Assembly (NCBI GenBank): GCA_949285025.1
Contig: CASDXG010000021.1
Coordinates: 1-33,968 of the forward strand
DNA: 33,968 nucleotides
Direction of reading: 5' to 3'
From: an uncultured Bacteroides sp.
GTDB taxonomy: Bacteria > Bacteroidota > Bacteroidia > Bacteroidales > Bacteroidaceae
Below the pieces are notes generated by a model. It did no database searches. It was not told where the DNA came from and was given only the letters and a program-made list of their open reading frames with translations. Positions 16,278-25,249 of the stretch are shown here, piece after piece. The first letter of the stretch is position 1. Every line of letters starts with the position of its first letter. The position numbers and the translations under genes are program-made.

Positions 16278-16889
16278 ATGGATGAAATGAAATCTTCTAT
16301 ACAAACCCTGTTGCAACGTGAAGCACAGGCCGTACTGAATATACCTGTTACTGACAATTATGAGAAAGCTGTAGCCCTTATTGTTGAACAAGTGCATCGG
16401 AAAAGAGGAAAGCTTGTGACCAGCGGAATGGGAAAAGCCGGACAAATTGCCATGAATATTGCAACAACTTTCTGCTCAACGGGAATACCTGCAGTATTTC
16501 TTCACCCCAGCGAAGCGCAGCATGGCGATCTGGGAATATTACAGGAAAATGATTTGTTGCTGTTGATCTCAAACTCCGGGAAGACACGTGAGATTGTCGA
16601 GTTGACTGCTTTGGCCCGGAACCTGAATCCAATGCTGAAGAAGATTGTTATTACCGGTAATCCGGACAGTCCCTTGGGGCAGGCTGCTGATATATGTCTG
16701 GTCACCGGGCATCCGGATGAAGTCTGTGTATTAGGGATGACACCCACAACATCTACTACAGTCATGACAGTCATCGGTGACATTTTGGTGGTGGAAACGA
16801 TGAAGCAAACCGGGTTTACAATAGAAGAATACAGTAAACGTCATCATGGCGGCTATTTAGGCGAGCGTTCACGGGAGCTTAGCAAGTGA
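16278..16889 (+). CDS. SIS-domain sugar-phosphate isomerase (KpsF/GutQ-like, no CBS domains)
   Basis: The 203-aa protein is almost entirely one SIS domain. TSGMGKAG is at about 48-55, followed by STGIPAVFLHPSEAQHGDLG, SNSGKTRE and TPTTSTT. These match D-arabinose-5-phosphate isomerases of the KdsD/KpsF/GutQ group, which interconvert D-ribulose 5-phosphate and D-arabinose 5-phosphate (the Kdo precursor). The usual ~320-aa enzyme has two C-terminal CBS domains, absent here. The gene ends naturally after HHGGYLGERSRELSK, so this is a short-form enzyme and not a broken gene. Function as API is likely but not certain. Confidence 0.87.
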   Translation: MDEMKSSIQTLLQREAQAVLNIPVTDNYEKAVALIVEQVHRKRGKLVTSGMGKAGQIAMNIATTFCSTGIPAVFLHPSEAQHGDLGILQENDLLLLISNSGKTREIVELTALARNLNPMLKKIVITGNPDSPLGQAADICLVTGHPDEVCVLGMTPTTSTTVMTVIGDILVVETMKQTGFTIEEYSKRHHGGYLGERSRELSK

Positions 16890-16896
16890 AAAGATT

Positions 16897-17817
16897 ATGA
16901 GAAGGGTTATAGGAATAGGAGAAACGATTCTCGATATATTATTTCGCGGAGAGCAACCTACTGCGGCTGTGCCGGGCGGTTCCGTATATAATGCGATGAT
17001 ATCTTTAGGTCGCATGGGGCAACAGGTCTTGTTTATCAGTGAGACAGGAAACGATAAAGTAGGAGAGATTATACGTAAGAATATGCGCGATAACGGCGTA
17101 AGTACAGACTTCGTCAATGTTTTTCCGGACGGGAAATCGCCTGTGTCTTTAGCTTTTCTGAATGAGAAATGCGATGCGGAATATGTCTTTTATAAAGATT
17201 ATCCGCGTCAGCGTCTGGATGTCGCGCTACCGGATATTACCGCAGACGATATTGTGATGATGGGTTCGTATTTCGCCTTGAACCCGGTATTGCGTGAAAA
17301 AGTGAAAGAATTGCTCGATAAGGCACGTGAGGCAGGGGCAATTGTGTATTATGATGTGAATTTCCGCAGTACACATGCCGATGAGGCAATTCGTCTGATG
17401 CCGACAATTCTTGAGAACTTTGAATACACAGATATCTTAAGGGGTTCGACGGAGGATTTCTTTAATATGTTTAAGACAGGCGATGCAGCAGCAGTGTATA
17501 AGAAACACGTGGCATTCTATTGCTCGAACTTTATTTGTACTGATGCAGAGAAAGATGTTTCTTTATACACAAGTCGTGTGGTAAAAAAATATCCCGTAGA
17601 ATCGTTGGAGGCGATAAGTACGGTTGGAGCAGGTGATAATTTTAATGCCGGTGTAGTGTTCGGGCTGTTGAAGTACGGGATACGTAAGAGCGATTTGGAA
17701 AATCTTGGAGAATCGGACTGGGATGCAATTATCCGTTGTGGGAAAGATTTCAGCGCCGATGTTTGCAAGAGTCTGAGCAACTCCATATCAGAGGCTTTCG
17801 CTGCATCTTATCGTTAA
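16897..17817 (+). CDS. PfkB-family carbohydrate kinase
   Basis: The 306-aa ribokinase-fold enzyme has the N-terminal GGSVYNAMISLGRMG region (about 28-42) and the C-terminal PfkB signature TVGAGDNFNAG with catalytic Asp247. ATP would phosphorylate a sugar or nucleoside hydroxyl. The sugar cannot be assigned; fructokinase- or ribokinase-like are the nearest descriptions. It starts 7 bases after the SIS gene. The shared operon suggests a pentose or hexose phosphate substrate linked to the other two enzymes. Confidence 0.88.
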   Translation: MRRVIGIGETILDILFRGEQPTAAVPGGSVYNAMISLGRMGQQVLFISETGNDKVGEIIRKNMRDNGVSTDFVNVFPDGKSPVSLAFLNEKCDAEYVFYKDYPRQRLDVALPDITADDIVMMGSYFALNPVLREKVKELLDKAREAGAIVYYDVNFRSTHADEAIRLMPTILENFEYTDILRGSTEDFFNMFKTGDAAAVYKKHVAFYCSNFICTDAEKDVSLYTSRVVKKYPVESLEAISTVGAGDNFNAGVVFGLLKYGIRKSDLENLGESDWDAIIRCGKDFSADVCKSLSNSISEAFAASYR

Positions 17818-17900
17818 GAAGATATCTGTTGCTTTATCGTGATATTCCGTAAAAACGTCTCCGGAAGAGAAAGGAAAGGTCCTGATATTTACATAAAAAA

Positions 17901-19031
17901 TTATCGGAATTTTTCCCGGTTCATTTCCGCCAGTTTGGGTATTGCTTGCTGGAATGCGATAAATCCCCCTCCTAAAATGCGATTATGGTCATAAAATACA
18001 GCCGACTGTCCGGGTGTGACAGCTGAGGCTTCGGCCTCAAATTTAACCAAAGCCTGTCCGTTATCGAGCAATGCAATGCGGCAAGGAATCGGAAAGCTGC
18101 GGTAACGGATACGTACAGACAGGTTCGTGCAGTGTAAAAGTTCCTCCATGTCGTTCGCTTTTATATCTTCTACCAGCATATATCCCGTTTTCAGCTGTTC
18201 GGCATCTCCCAGCATGACTGTATTTTTTATGGGGTTTATTTTCAGTACATATGCGGGCTTACCTAATGCGATATCCAACCCTTTTCTTTGTCCGATGGTA
18301 TAATAAGCAAAACCTTTATGCATGCCCAGTTTTAGTCCTTTGCTGTCGACGAACCATCCTTGTCCTATTCGTTTGTCGATATCCGGGCAGTGTTCTCTGA
18401 GGAACTCCCGATAGTCTTTGTCGATAAAACATACTTCCATACTTTCTTTTCCCTTTGCTTTAGTCTCAAAGCCTTTGGAAGTAAGATATTCACGTACGGA
18501 TTGTTTGGTCAGTCCTCCTAAGGGGAATAGCATCCGTTGCAGGATGTCTTGTGGTAATTTCCAAAGGAAATATGACTGGTCTTTCTTCGGGTCATCGCCT
18601 GTAAGAATATATTTAAGTCCGTTTCGTTCCTCCAACTGACAATAATGTCCGGTTGCGATCCATGCACAATCGGTCTTGTCTGCCCATTCACATAAGATGC
18701 GTTCTTTGAAGAGCGGATTGCACATGACGCAAGGATTCGGGGTTCGCCCCCGCATGTATTCGTCAATGAAATATTTTACGATGACTTCTTTAAATTCTGC
18801 GCGTACATCTGCCACATGATGTTCGATGCCTAACCGCGACGCTAAGGCACGTGCTTCAAGAATGTAGTCGGGTAGCTCCTGTGAAGGCGAGGAGAATTGG
18901 GATGGGATATCCCATGTCCGCATGGTGACACCTACGATTTCGTATCCCTGTTCCTGTAACATTATGCATGAGGCGGAGCTGTCTATACCTCCACTCATGC
19001 CGACTAGTACGCGTTTGTCTTTTTGTTGCAT
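17901..19031 (-). CDS. mnmA: tRNA-specific 2-thiouridylase
   Basis: This 376-aa enzyme 2-thiolates U34 of tRNA-Lys, -Glu and -Gln. The PP-loop GMSGGIDSS is at 11-19. The catalytic cysteine C101 and C104 lie in NPCVMCN, and the partner cysteine C201 is in MEVCFID, at the positions expected for MnmA. A C-terminal beta-barrel follows. The ATG at 19031 was chosen because the frame's longer start at 19133 would run 86 bases into the upstream ferredoxin gene. mnmA begins 16 bases after that gene and is probably co-transcribed with it. Confidence 0.94.
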   Translation of the reverse strand: MQQKDKRVLVGMSGGIDSSASCIMLQEQGYEIVGVTMRTWDIPSQFSSPSQELPDYILEARALASRLGIEHHVADVRAEFKEVIVKYFIDEYMRGRTPNPCVMCNPLFKERILCEWADKTDCAWIATGHYCQLEERNGLKYILTGDDPKKDQSYFLWKLPQDILQRMLFPLGGLTKQSVREYLTSKGFETKAKGKESMEVCFIDKDYREFLREHCPDIDKRIGQGWFVDSKGLKLGMHKGFAYYTIGQRKGLDIALGKPAYVLKINPIKNTVMLGDAEQLKTGYMLVEDIKANDMEELLHCTNLSVRIRYRSFPIPCRIALLDNGQALVKFEAEASAVTPGQSAVFYDHNRILGGGFIAFQQAIPKLAEMNREKFR

Positions 19032-19047
19032 GGAATGTTTTTTATGT

Positions 19048-19836
19048 TTAGAAAAAAAGTTCAGGCTCTTTCCGTGTATTAAACTTCTCGTGTAAGATTT
19101 TTGCAAAGGGCACGTTGAAGATACGGGCAGCATTGGGGCAGACCTTTACGCAGGCGCAACACTTGATACATAGGCTTGCATCGGTAGTAATCTGCCCGTG
19201 TTCCGGAGAAATATGAATGGCATGTGTTGGGCAGACTTCGATACATTCTCCGCAAGCATAGCAATTATCATTGCATACGGGTGCCATCGGTTCGTTTACC
19301 ATTCGTGTCTTGTATGGATAATTCCCTTTTACGGATAGCGGTTTTATCTGTGCGGATTGTAGTAGCTTCTCCACGCTTTTTCTTCCGAAAGAGGCAGCGG
19401 TTTGTAAATCGTTCGCATCCGGGCGTCCCTCTGCTATCGGTAAATCCGGACGGCTAAAGCTATGTTCGCCGATAAAAGACCCGGCTGTCAGAGGCGTAAA
19501 TCCCAGTTCTACCGCAGTATCGCGGAGTTCTATTAATGCATCCTCGTAGTCGCGGTTGCCAAAAACAACGGTTAGAATAACCGGAGCATTTATGCCTTTT
19601 AGCCGTTTAAGGCGCTGGAGTGCTACCATTGGCAATCTTCCTCCGTAGACAGGAACGGAAATAACGGTTAAAGCATCCTTAATTTCAATGGGAGTCGTGC
19701 TTTGGTCTGTTGTCAGATCTGTTTCAATGCGTCTTCCTATACCGATTCCGTCGGCAATGCTACGGGCGATTTTTTCCGATGTATGTGTGGGCGAGAAGTA
19801 AACAACATGCGTAGTCTGGTATTTGGTCATAATCAT
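19048..19836 (-). CDS. EFR1-type flavodoxin-fold / 2x[4Fe-4S] ferredoxin protein
   Basis: The 262-aa protein has a flavodoxin-like N-terminal half ([18 protein letters not shown] at about 13-30, then VPVYGGRLP and [11 protein letters not shown]). The C-terminal bacterial ferredoxin domain has two full cluster motifs: C192, C195, C198, C202 and C223, C226, C229, C233. It should carry electrons between flavin and iron-sulfur partners in the cytosol; the partner is unknown. Position directly before mnmA in one transcript is notable. Either ATG (19836 or 19830) could start translation. Confidence 0.88.
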   Translation of the reverse strand: MIMTKYQTTHVVYFSPTHTSEKIARSIADGIGIGRRIETDLTTDQSTTPIEIKDALTVISVPVYGGRLPMVALQRLKRLKGINAPVILTVVFGNRDYEDALIELRDTAVELGFTPLTAGSFIGEHSFSRPDLPIAEGRPDANDLQTAASFGRKSVEKLLQSAQIKPLSVKGNYPYKTRMVNEPMAPVCNDNCYACGECIEVCPTHAIHISPEHGQITTDASLCIKCCACVKVCPNAARIFNVPFAKILHEKFNTRKEPELFF

Positions 19837-19857
19837 GTTAAGATATTATCATTTGAG

Positions 19858-19865
19858 CAAATATA
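19858..19865 (-). promoter_or_regulatory. -7 element of the ferredoxin-mnmA operon
   Basis: The minus strand reads TATATTTG (perfect). Initiation near 19851 lies about 15 bases before the start codon. It is divergent from, and overlaps the likely -33 region of, the ruvB promoter. Confidence 0.6.
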
Positions 19866-19879
19866 TGCATTTTCTTTTG

Positions 19880-19887
19880 TACTTTTG
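19880..19887 (+). promoter_or_regulatory. -7 element of the ruvB-flippase operon
   Basis: TACTTTTG is a perfect -7 match. Transcription near 19894 gives a leader of about 15 bases before the ruvB ATG at 19909. Confidence 0.6.
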
Positions 19888-19908
19888 TTTTTCGTAGAGA
19901 AAATCGAT

Positions 19909-20934
19909 ATGGAAGAACAGTTTGATATACGTGATTACAAACCATCGGGGAAGGAACGTGATTTTGAAAATGCGTTGCGTCCTCTGCAATTCGAGGATTT
20001 CAGCGGGCAGGATAAGGTAGTGGATAATCTGCGTATTTTTGTGAAGGCAGCCCGTCTGCGTGCCGAAGCCCTCGATCATGTGTTGCTTCACGGTCCTCCC
20101 GGATTGGGAAAAACGACATTGAGTAATATTATTGCCAATGAGTTGGGCGTAGGATTTAAAGTTACTTCCGGTCCCGTATTGGATAAGCCGGGTGATTTGG
20201 CAGGCATTTTAACCAGTCTTGAGCCGAATGATGTCCTGTTTATAGACGAGATACACCGGCTAAGTCCGGTAGTGGAAGAATATCTGTACTCGGCAATGGA
20301 GGATTATCGCATTGATATCATGATAGATAAAGGCCCTTCAGCGCGTAGCATTCAGTTGGATTTAAATCCGTTTACTTTGGTTGGGGCTACTACACGCAGC
20401 GGCTTGTTGACAGCTCCGTTGCGGGCCCGTTTCGGGATAAACCTGCATTTGGAATATTACGATGATGTTGTCCTGTCGAAGATTGTGCTGCGTTCTGCAC
20501 ATATTCTGAATGTACCTTGCGATACAGATGCGGCAGAGGAAATAGCTTCACGCAGTCGGGGAACCCCGCGTATAGCCAATGCTTTACTTCGTCGTGTACG
20601 TGATTTTGCACAGGTAAAAGGTTCGGGACGCATCAATGTTGAAATAGCCCGTTACGCTTTGGAGGCGTTGAATATAGATCGTTACGGTCTGGATGAGATA
20701 GACAATAAACTGCTTTGTACCATTATCGATAAGTTTAAAGGAGGTCCGGTCGGTCTTACTACCATTGCAACGGCATTGGGTGAGGATCCGGGTACGTTGG
20801 AAGAAGTATATGAACCATTTCTTATAAAAGAAGGATTTCTAAAACGTACGCCAAGAGGGCGTGAAGTGACTGAACTGGCCTATCGGCATTTGGGGAAAAA
20901 TATGTATAGGGAAGAAAAAACATTGTTTGATTAA
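19909..20934 (+). CDS. ruvB: Holliday junction branch-migration helicase RuvB
   Basis: The 341-aa AAA+ ATPase has Walker A GPPGLGKT at 62-69, Walker B FIDEIHR at about 111-117, sensor-1 GATTRSG and an arginine-finger region RARFG. The C-terminal winged-helix DNA-binding domain includes [22 protein letters not shown]. It drives branch migration of Holliday junctions together with RuvA and RuvC, which are not adjacent here. The ATG at 19909 ([10 protein letters not shown]) was chosen because the promoter lies just upstream. The stop is followed 4 bases later by the flippase ATG, so the two are co-transcribed. Confidence 0.97.
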   Translation: MEEQFDIRDYKPSGKERDFENALRPLQFEDFSGQDKVVDNLRIFVKAARLRAEALDHVLLHGPPGLGKTTLSNIIANELGVGFKVTSGPVLDKPGDLAGILTSLEPNDVLFIDEIHRLSPVVEEYLYSAMEDYRIDIMIDKGPSARSIQLDLNPFTLVGATTRSGLLTAPLRARFGINLHLEYYDDVVLSKIVLRSAHILNVPCDTDAAEEIASRSRGTPRIANALLRRVRDFAQVKGSGRINVEIARYALEALNIDRYGLDEIDNKLLCTIIDKFKGGPVGLTTIATALGEDPGTLEEVYEPFLIKEGFLKRTPRGREVTELAYRHLGKNMYREEKTLFD

Positions 20935-20938
20935 GATT

Positions 20939-22429
20939 ATGGCAAATCTGAAATCATTGGCTAAAGATACGGCTTTATATGGAGTAAGCAGTATTGTAGG
21001 ACGTTTCCTAAACTATTTTTTAGTGCCGCTTTATACGGCTGTATTACCGGCAGCTACCGGTGGTTACGGTGTAGTATCGAATGTATATGCCTATACGGCA
21101 CTGATATTGGTGCTGTTGACTTTCGGGATGGAAACCGGGTTCTTTCGTTTTGCCAACAAATCGGAGGAGAATCCGAAACAGGTTTATGCGAATGCGATTC
21201 TGTTTGTCGGCAGTTTGTGTGTTTGTTTTGTCTTTTTAGGTTTTCTGTTTTTGCCGCAGATTTCATCGGTTCTGGCTTATCCTGATCATCCGGATTATGT
21301 CGGAATGATGATTTTGGTGGTGGCTCTTGATTCGTTTCAATGCATTCCGTATGCTTATTTGCGCTACAAGAAACGTCCGTTGAAGTTTGTCTTCATCAAG
21401 ATGTTCAATATTGTCGGGAATATCTGCCTGAATCTGTTTTTTCTGTTGCTCTGTCCTTTTTTATATAAGGTTGCGCCTCATGCGATAAGTTGGTTTTATA
21501 ATCCGGACTATTTGGTGGGATATATTTTTGTGTCGAATCTGATTATGTGTGTGATTCAGATGTTTTTTTTCATTCCGGAGCTGCGTGGATTTACTTACCG
21601 GGTGGACAAAGCTTTGATGAAGCGTATGCTGTCTTATTCATTTCCGATTCTGGTTTTCGGGGTGGTAGGCATATTAAATCAGACGATTGACAAGATTATT
21701 TACCCGTTTCTGTTTGACAACCGTCAGGAAGGATTGGTGCAATTAGGTATATATAGTGCGGCAAGTAAGGTTGCGATGATTATGGCAGTATTTACACAGG
21801 CCTTTCGTTATGCCTACGAGCCTTTCGTCTTTGGTAAGAATAAAGAGGGAGATGGTAGCGGTATGTATGCGGGAGCAATGAAATATTTTTTTATTTTTTC
21901 ATTGCTGGCTTTCCTTACGGTGATGTTTTATATGGATATTTTGCGCTATATGGTGGCGCCGGATTATTGGGAAGGTTTGAATGTTGTAGCCATTGTGATG
22001 GGAGCCGAAATATTGAAAGGCATCTATTTTAATCTGTCTTTTTGGTATAAGCTGACGGATGAGACCCGTTGGGGAGCCTATTTCTCTTTGATAGGGTGCT
22101 TGGTTCTTTTGGTCCTGAATATATGGTTAGTGCCTTTATACGGTTATGTTGCTTCGGCATGGGCCGCTGTTTCCGGTTACGGGGTGATAACATTTCTTTC
22201 TTACGTCATCGGTCAGAAGAAATATCCGATTCGTTATCCGTTGAAAGATATGGCCGTTTATTTGCTGCTTGCCGCAGTTTTGTTTATTGCAGGGGAAGCA
22301 ATTACGATACATAATCTTTGGGTTCGACTGGCCTTTCGTACGGTATTATTATTTCTGTTTGTCTTTTATCTGGTAAAGAAAGATTTGCCTTTACGTAACA
22401 TTCCGTTGATAAATCGTTTCCTGCATTAA
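20939..22429 (+). CDS. Oligosaccharide flippase (Wzx/MATE-like) membrane protein
   Basis: The 496-aa integral membrane protein has about 12-14 hydrophobic helices. It opens with LAKDTALYGVSSIVGRFLNY, the typical start of polysaccharide-biosynthesis (MVF/MOP superfamily) flippases. It should translocate a lipid-linked saccharide across the inner membrane, but no glycosyltransferases are nearby and the substrate is unknown. The ATG at 20939 lies 4 bases after the ruvB stop; an in-frame TTG overlapping ruvB is less likely. This ruvB-flippase pairing is a familiar Bacteroidetes arrangement without an obvious functional link. A strong terminator follows. Confidence 0.87.
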   Translation: MANLKSLAKDTALYGVSSIVGRFLNYFLVPLYTAVLPAATGGYGVVSNVYAYTALILVLLTFGMETGFFRFANKSEENPKQVYANAILFVGSLCVCFVFLGFLFLPQISSVLAYPDHPDYVGMMILVVALDSFQCIPYAYLRYKKRPLKFVFIKMFNIVGNICLNLFFLLLCPFLYKVAPHAISWFYNPDYLVGYIFVSNLIMCVIQMFFFIPELRGFTYRVDKALMKRMLSYSFPILVFGVVGILNQTIDKIIYPFLFDNRQEGLVQLGIYSAASKVAMIMAVFTQAFRYAYEPFVFGKNKEGDGSGMYAGAMKYFFIFSLLAFLTVMFYMDILRYMVAPDYWEGLNVVAIVMGAEILKGIYFNLSFWYKLTDETRWGAYFSLIGCLVLLVLNIWLVPLYGYVASAWAAVSGYGVITFLSYVIGQKKYPIRYPLKDMAVYLLLAAVLFIAGEAITIHNLWVRLAFRTVLLFLFVFYLVKKDLPLRNIPLINRFLH

Positions 22430-22451
22430 AACCGATGGGGGATTAAAAGAG

Positions 22452-22491
22452 AAAGTTCCGCAGATCCAGCTGAGTTTCTGCGGAACTTTTA
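22452..22491 (+). terminator. Rho-independent terminator after the flippase
   Basis: A perfect 13-bp stem (AAAGTTCCGCAGA with TCTGCGGAACTTT) has a 12-base loop and a T-run. The A-rich left side lets it act on the minus strand too, but the helicase gene points away and ends at 22534, so it may terminate both. Confidence 0.88.
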
Positions 22492-22533
22492 TGTCATTTG
22501 ACTCGAGGTATATCTTTTATATAGTGACGAACC

Positions 22534-24324
22534 TTAGTCATGATTGAAGAACTGTTTCCAATCGTCCTTTTTCTTTGAACTGCGGAAATCCTCTTTTGAC
22601 CGTTCTTTCCGGTTTGATTTTGCCCGGTCGGCCGATTTGTTTTTTATTTTTTTCCCGTCTTTTCCGCTTTTCCCGTTATTCTCATCGGCATATTCTACGG
22701 TGACTTTTCGTCCGTTGAAATTGGTCTTGTTCAGTGCTTTTACGACAATGTTTGCTTGTCCTTCAGGAACCTCAAAGAAAGAGAAGTTCTGCATTAGGTC
22801 AATGCGGCCTATTTCAATATGTTGTTTCTTTATGTTCCGGTTGATTAATTCAATAATCTGATTGGCGAAACATCCGTCACTTTTCCCCATATTCAGGAAT
22901 AGGCGGGTATATCCTGCTTCGGCTTCTCGTGAGCGTTTTTGTTTGTCCGCTCCATGTTCTTTTCGTTTTTTTGTCTCAGATTTCTTGTCATTCGCTTTCG
23001 GTTGTTCTATTTCCGGAGCGTTTTTATAGTAATCAAGGAAGCGGTTGAATTCCATTGACACGACACGTTTTATCAGGTCTTCCTTGCTGAGCCATTCGAA
23101 TTTGCGGTAGATTCCGGGGAGGAATGTTTCTATTTCCTGTTCGTTTACTTTTACTTTTTCAATGTCATCGATAACTTTGATCAGCTGTTGTTCGCAAATT
23201 TCTTTTCCGCTTGGCAGTACTCCGATGGTGAATTTTTTGTTGATGATGCGTTCAATCTCACGCATTTTTCCTTTTTCGCGCAGATTGATGATTGCAATAG
23301 ATATACCGGTTTTCCCCGCTCTTCCTGTGCGGCCGCTGCGGTGAGTATAACTTTCCGTGTCGTCGGGTAATCCGTAATTGATGACGTGTGTCAGGTCATT
23401 AACGTCCAATCCGCGTGCAGCGACGTCGGTTGCCACAAGTAGTTGCAGGTTGCGTTGACGGAATTTTTGCATGACCAGATCGCGTTGAGCCTGACTTAGT
23501 TCTCCATGCAGTGAGTCGGCGTTGTATCCGTCCTGGATTAATTTGTCTGCAATTTCCTGTGTCTCTTTTCTTGTGCGGCAGAAAATGATGCCATATATCT
23601 GGGGATAATAATCGACGACTCGTTTCAATGCAGCATATTTGTCTTTTGCATGAATAATGTATGCTGTATGATGTACGTTTTTACTTCCCTCGTTTTTTGT
23701 CCCGATAACAATCTCTTTGGCATTATGCAGGTATGTTTTTGCAATGCGTGATATTTCCGGGCTCATCGTAGCCGAGAACATCAGCGTGTTTCTGTCTTGA
23801 GGAACTTTTTCAAGGATGGCGTTGATGCTGTCAGTGAATCCCATGTTCAGCATTTCATCAGCTTCGTCCATTACCACATTTACGATGGAATTCAGGTTTG
23901 CCACTTGGCGTTCTATCAGATCGATGAGGCGTCCCGGTGTGGCAACGATGATGTGGACTCCTTTTTTAAGACTGCGTATTTGGCTTTCAATGGAGGAACC
24001 TCCGTATACGGGGAGGATTTTCAAGTCGGTAATATATTTTGAATAGTCTGTAAGGTCGCCGGAGATTTGCAGACAAAGTTCTCGGGTAGGACATAGAATT
24101 AATGCCTGTGGGGCATTGTGCTTTAGATTAATTTTCTGTATTAAAGGGAGACCGAATGCTGCGGTTTTTCCCGTTCCTGTTTGGGCAAGGGCTACCACAT
24201 CATTTCCGTTTTCCAATAAATAAGGAATGACTTCTTCTTGTACAGGCATGGGATATTCATATCCCATTTCTTCAATTGCTTTCCGTATTTTTTCGGAAAT
24301 GCCGAGCTCTTCAAATGTCTTCAT
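22534..24324 (-). CDS. DEAD-box ATP-dependent RNA helicase with DbpA-like RNA-binding domain
   Basis: The 596-aa cytoplasmic helicase has the Q-motif region around residue 29, Walker A AQTGTGKT at 47-54, DEAD at 153-156, SAT at about 184, ARGLDV and HRSGRTGRAG. After a charged linker (about 435-460) comes a DbpA-type RRM-like RNA-binding domain (about 463-545) and a Lys/Ser/Arg-rich tail. It probably remodels ribosomal RNA or structured mRNA, as do CsdA/DbpA relatives. The ATG at 24324 (MKTFEELGIS) is chosen because the promoter at 24349-24356 places the next upstream ATG before the transcription start. Confidence 0.93.
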   Translation of the reverse strand: MKTFEELGISEKIRKAIEEMGYEYPMPVQEEVIPYLLENGNDVVALAQTGTGKTAAFGLPLIQKINLKHNAPQALILCPTRELCLQISGDLTDYSKYITDLKILPVYGGSSIESQIRSLKKGVHIIVATPGRLIDLIERQVANLNSIVNVVMDEADEMLNMGFTDSINAILEKVPQDRNTLMFSATMSPEISRIAKTYLHNAKEIVIGTKNEGSKNVHHTAYIIHAKDKYAALKRVVDYYPQIYGIIFCRTRKETQEIADKLIQDGYNADSLHGELSQAQRDLVMQKFRQRNLQLLVATDVAARGLDVNDLTHVINYGLPDDTESYTHRSGRTGRAGKTGISIAIINLREKGKMREIERIINKKFTIGVLPSGKEICEQQLIKVIDDIEKVKVNEQEIETFLPGIYRKFEWLSKEDLIKRVVSMEFNRFLDYYKNAPEIEQPKANDKKSETKKRKEHGADKQKRSREAEAGYTRLFLNMGKSDGCFANQIIELINRNIKKQHIEIGRIDLMQNFSFFEVPEGQANIVVKALNKTNFNGRKVTVEYADENNGKSGKDGKKIKNKSADRAKSNRKERSKEDFRSSKKKDDWKQFFNHD

Positions 24325-24348
24325 CTGTAATTTGTTGATTTTTGGGCA

Positions 24349-24356
24349 CAAAGATA
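24349..24356 (-). promoter_or_regulatory. -7 element of the DEAD-box helicase gene
   Basis: The minus strand reads TATCTTTG (perfect). Initiation near 24342 sits about 18 bases before the start codon and decides that start. Confidence 0.62.
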
Positions 24357-24415
24357 CGCTAATTTGGTGAATAATCGTTTATTGTCGTTTGCTTTTTTAC
24401 GGTATCGTAGGTATA

Positions 24416-25249
24416 TTACCGGGTATTATTCGCATCGTGTTTTTGTAATTGTGAGGATTTATTCAGAATGAATTGGGTATAGCAGAAGCAAAATAGAGCA
24501 ATAATTGCTCCTGTTGTCGCGATAACCGGAGCTAAAGTCTCACCGAACAAGCTATCCATGCTGTCTGCTTTTCCCGGCAAAGTTATCATGAGGATAAGGG
24601 AAAGGGCGTTGTTGATAAAATGAACGACAATGCCGGGCATAAGGCTTCCTGTGCGGAAATAGAGCCATCCTAATAGTAATCCCAACATGAAGGCATAAGG
24701 TATTTGTGCCGGATTTCCGTGTATAAGTCCGAAGATAAGAGCCGAAACGGTAATGCCGTAGCCCGGTTTCTTCCATATTTGGAGTAAATGTTTCTCGATG
24801 GTGCCTCTGAAAAAAAGTTCTTCAACTACCGGAGCGATAATGGCTATTGAGATGATACCGAGAACGGAATCTTTCATCTCTGAGAATAATGATTGGTTAA
24901 GGTCGGGAAGGTTGATGATTTCTGTCAGGTAATTTAGGCAGCACATCAGGCCTAATGTCAAAGGGATGAGAAAGAAATACAGCTTTCCTGATACGAATGT
25001 CAATATATTCCGGTTGATATTTATGTATTTATATCGGATGAGATGCCATGCAAAGAGCAGATTGCTTATTGTTACGGCGCATATGGCTACGGTCGTTTCG
25101 GAATTTGAGACGAATGGAGGAAAAGAAAGCGTGCCATTTTCAACAGACTGCCGGATGACTACAGGAATGTAAAAAAGGAAAGTCAGGACAAAAGAACAGG
25201 CCAATTGATAGACGAAAAAGTATAGAATCAGTTTTAAAATTCGGCTCAT
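24416..25249 (-). CDS. CPBP-family intramembrane glutamic endopeptidase
   Basis: The 277-aa membrane protein has about eight helices. It carries the CPBP (CAAX/Abi) motifs EELFFRG (E143, E144, R148), H177 in GLIHGNPAQ, and HFINN at 210-214. Family members are intramembrane proteases acting in prenyl-protein processing, bacteriocin self-protection or signalling. The substrate here is unknown. It is last in a three-gene operon and overlaps ribF by 4 bases, so translation is probably coupled. Confidence 0.88.
   Translation of the reverse strand: MSRILKLILYFFVYQLACSFVLTFLFYIPVVIRQSVENGTLSFPPFVSNSETTVAICAVTISNLLFAWHLIRYKYININRNILTFVSGKLYFFLIPLTLGLMCCLNYLTEIINLPDLNQSLFSEMKDSVLGIISIAIIAPVVEELFFRGTIEKHLLQIWKKPGYGITVSALIFGLIHGNPAQIPYAFMLGLLLGWLYFRTGSLMPGIVVHFINNALSLILMITLPGKADSMDSLFGETLAPVIATTGAIIALFCFCYTQFILNKSSQLQKHDANNTR

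Noticed and set aside
19031-19133. N-terminal extension of MnmA
   Set aside because: Would overlap the upstream ferredoxin gene by 86 bases and adds residues not part of the MnmA fold; ATG at 19031 precedes the PP-loop normally.
19702-19908. N-terminal extension of RuvB
   Set aside because: Runs through the divergent promoter region and into the ferredoxin gene; family N-terminus starts at 19909.
24325-24351. Upstream ATG for the DEAD-box helicase
   Set aside because: Lies at or before the predicted transcription start given the -7 box at 24349-24356.
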